This document shows positions 6,369 through 6,971 of a DNA stretch of 6,971 nucleotides, in pieces. The stretch covers positions 1 through 6,971 of the forward strand of contig DBIH01000023.1 of the NCBI GenBank assembly GCA_002296885.1. The letters are read 5' to 3'. Source of the stretch: Flavobacterium sp. UBA807. GTDB lineage: Bacteria; Bacteroidota; Bacteroidia; Flavobacteriales; Flavobacteriaceae. Within the stretch, counting starts at the first letter, position 1; each line of letters starts with the position of its first letter. The position numbers were made by a program, and so were the translations under genes. The notes under the pieces are model-generated. The model saw nothing but the letters and a program-made list of their open reading frames with translations, made no database searches and was not told the origin of the DNA.

Positions 6369-6971
6369 TTATTCAAAAGACTGCATGGAAACCAATTTAG
6401 AATACGTTCCGTTTTTGGCCAAAAGTTCTTCGTGATTTCCCTGCTCCACAATTCTTCCTTTTTGCATCACCACAATGGTATCTGCTTTTTGAATGGTTGA
6501 AAGCCTATGTGCAATCACAATAGATGTTCTGTTCTGCATCATGTTTTCCAGAGCAATCTGAACCAGTCTTTCGCTTTCGGTATCCAAAGCTGAAGTCGCT
6601 TCATCCAAAATCATGATTGGCGGATTTTTCAAAACCGCACGTGCAATTGATAATCGCTGCTTTTGTCCGCCCGATAGTTTTCCTCCGGCATCACCAATAT
6701 TGGTCTCAATTCCTTCTGGTAAATCTTTGACAAACTCATAAGCATTGGCAATCTGCAAAGCATTTATGATTTCGTCATCAGTTGCTTCAGGTTTTCCAAT
6801 CAAAAGGTTGTTTTTTATAGTATCATTAAATAAAATCGAATCCTGCGTTACCAATCCCATCAAATTGCGAAGCGAATGCATATCCATGTCTTTGATGTCG
6901 ACATTGTCAATGGTAATTTTACCTTCATTAACGTCATAAAAACGGGTCAGCAAATTAGCAATCGTACTTTT
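6369..6971 (-). CDS. ABC exporter ATP-binding domain, C-terminal part (cut at right edge)
   Basis: This is the C-terminal 200 residues of an ABC transporter of the exporter (MsbA-like, membrane-fused) class. The window edge cuts it inside Walker A, leaving KSTIANLLTRFYD. The other nucleotide-binding motifs follow in order: the TIDNVDIKDMDMHSLR segment typical of exporter domains, the Q-loop (GLVTQDSILFNDTIKNNLL), the signature LSGGQKQRLSIARA, Walker B PIMILDEATSALD with the catalytic Glu, the H-loop IVIAHRLSTIQ, and an end region VVMQKGRIVEQGNHEELLAK. All ATPase residues that can be seen are present, so it should be active. Bacteroidetes exporters of this type usually have an N-terminal six-helix membrane domain, expected beyond 6971 but not visible. 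The substrate cannot be inferred from this part; lipid or drug export is typical of the family. A 59-aa membrane protein gene follows 13 nt downstream. Confidence 0.9.
   Translation of the reverse strand, partial: KSTIANLLTRFYDVNEGKITIDNVDIKDMDMHSLRNLMGLVTQDSILFNDTIKNNLLIGKPEATDDEIINALQIANAYEFVKDLPEGIETNIGDAGGKLSGGQKQRLSIARAVLKNPPIMILDEATSALDTESERLVQIALENMMQNRTSIVIAHRLSTIQKADTIVVMQKGRIVEQGNHEELLAKNGTYSKLVSMQSFE

Noticed and set aside
6356..6451. 32-codon N-terminal extension of the 59-aa membrane protein
   Set aside because: It overlaps the ABC transporter coding end in another frame and adds no plausible signal; the internal ATG has normal operon spacing.
1..6971. CRISPR array, transposon, tRNA or phage attachment site
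   Set aside because: No regularly spaced repeats, paired inverted ends, transposase or integrase motifs, or cloverleaf sequences were seen on either strand.

Overview
The window looks like a chromosomal segment from a Flavobacteriaceae bacterium, most likely Flavobacterium or a close relative. The reasons are low GC, A-rich start regions with no Shine-Dalgarno motifs, promoter boxes of the Bacteroidetes type (TTG about 19 nt upstream of TAnnTTTG), a TonB-dependent receptor with a carboxypeptidase-regulatory-like N-terminal domain, and the order small coiled-coil gene, zapA, structured RNA, rny. This placement comes from reading the sequence; no database search was done.

Left part (1-1109, minus strand): a housekeeping cell-division/RNA-metabolism operon. 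It starts at a near-consensus promoter (1080-1109) and continues with a 96-aa coiled-coil protein, then zapA, then a roughly 155-nt structured RNA best read as 6S RNA (6S-Flavo type), then the first 83 codons of rny (ribonuclease Y), which runs off the left edge. The spacing is tight: 5 nt between the first two genes, and about 25 nt from the RNA 3' end to the rny start.

Middle part (1192-6175, plus strand): an envelope cluster. A secreted or periplasmic M23 metallopeptidase with a complete active site is followed after 9 nt by an 826-aa TonB-dependent outer-membrane receptor that starts with TTG. A 237-aa lipoprotein with two EF-hand-type calcium loops follows 32 nt later, probably also served by its own TAnnTTTG promoter. 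There is no SusD partner, so this is not a classical polysaccharide-utilisation locus.

Right part (6176-6971, minus strand): the C-terminal nucleotide-binding domain of an ABC exporter (cut by the right edge inside Walker A) and, 13 nt downstream, a 59-aa two-helix membrane protein. The small gene converges on the lipoprotein gene with no bases between the two stop codons.

No mobile element, CRISPR array, tRNA, rRNA or phage feature was seen, and no clearly novel multi-gene system is present. The points most worth following up are the RNA between zapA and rny, the uncharacterised coiled-coil partner of zapA, and the EF-hand lipoprotein next to the receptor.
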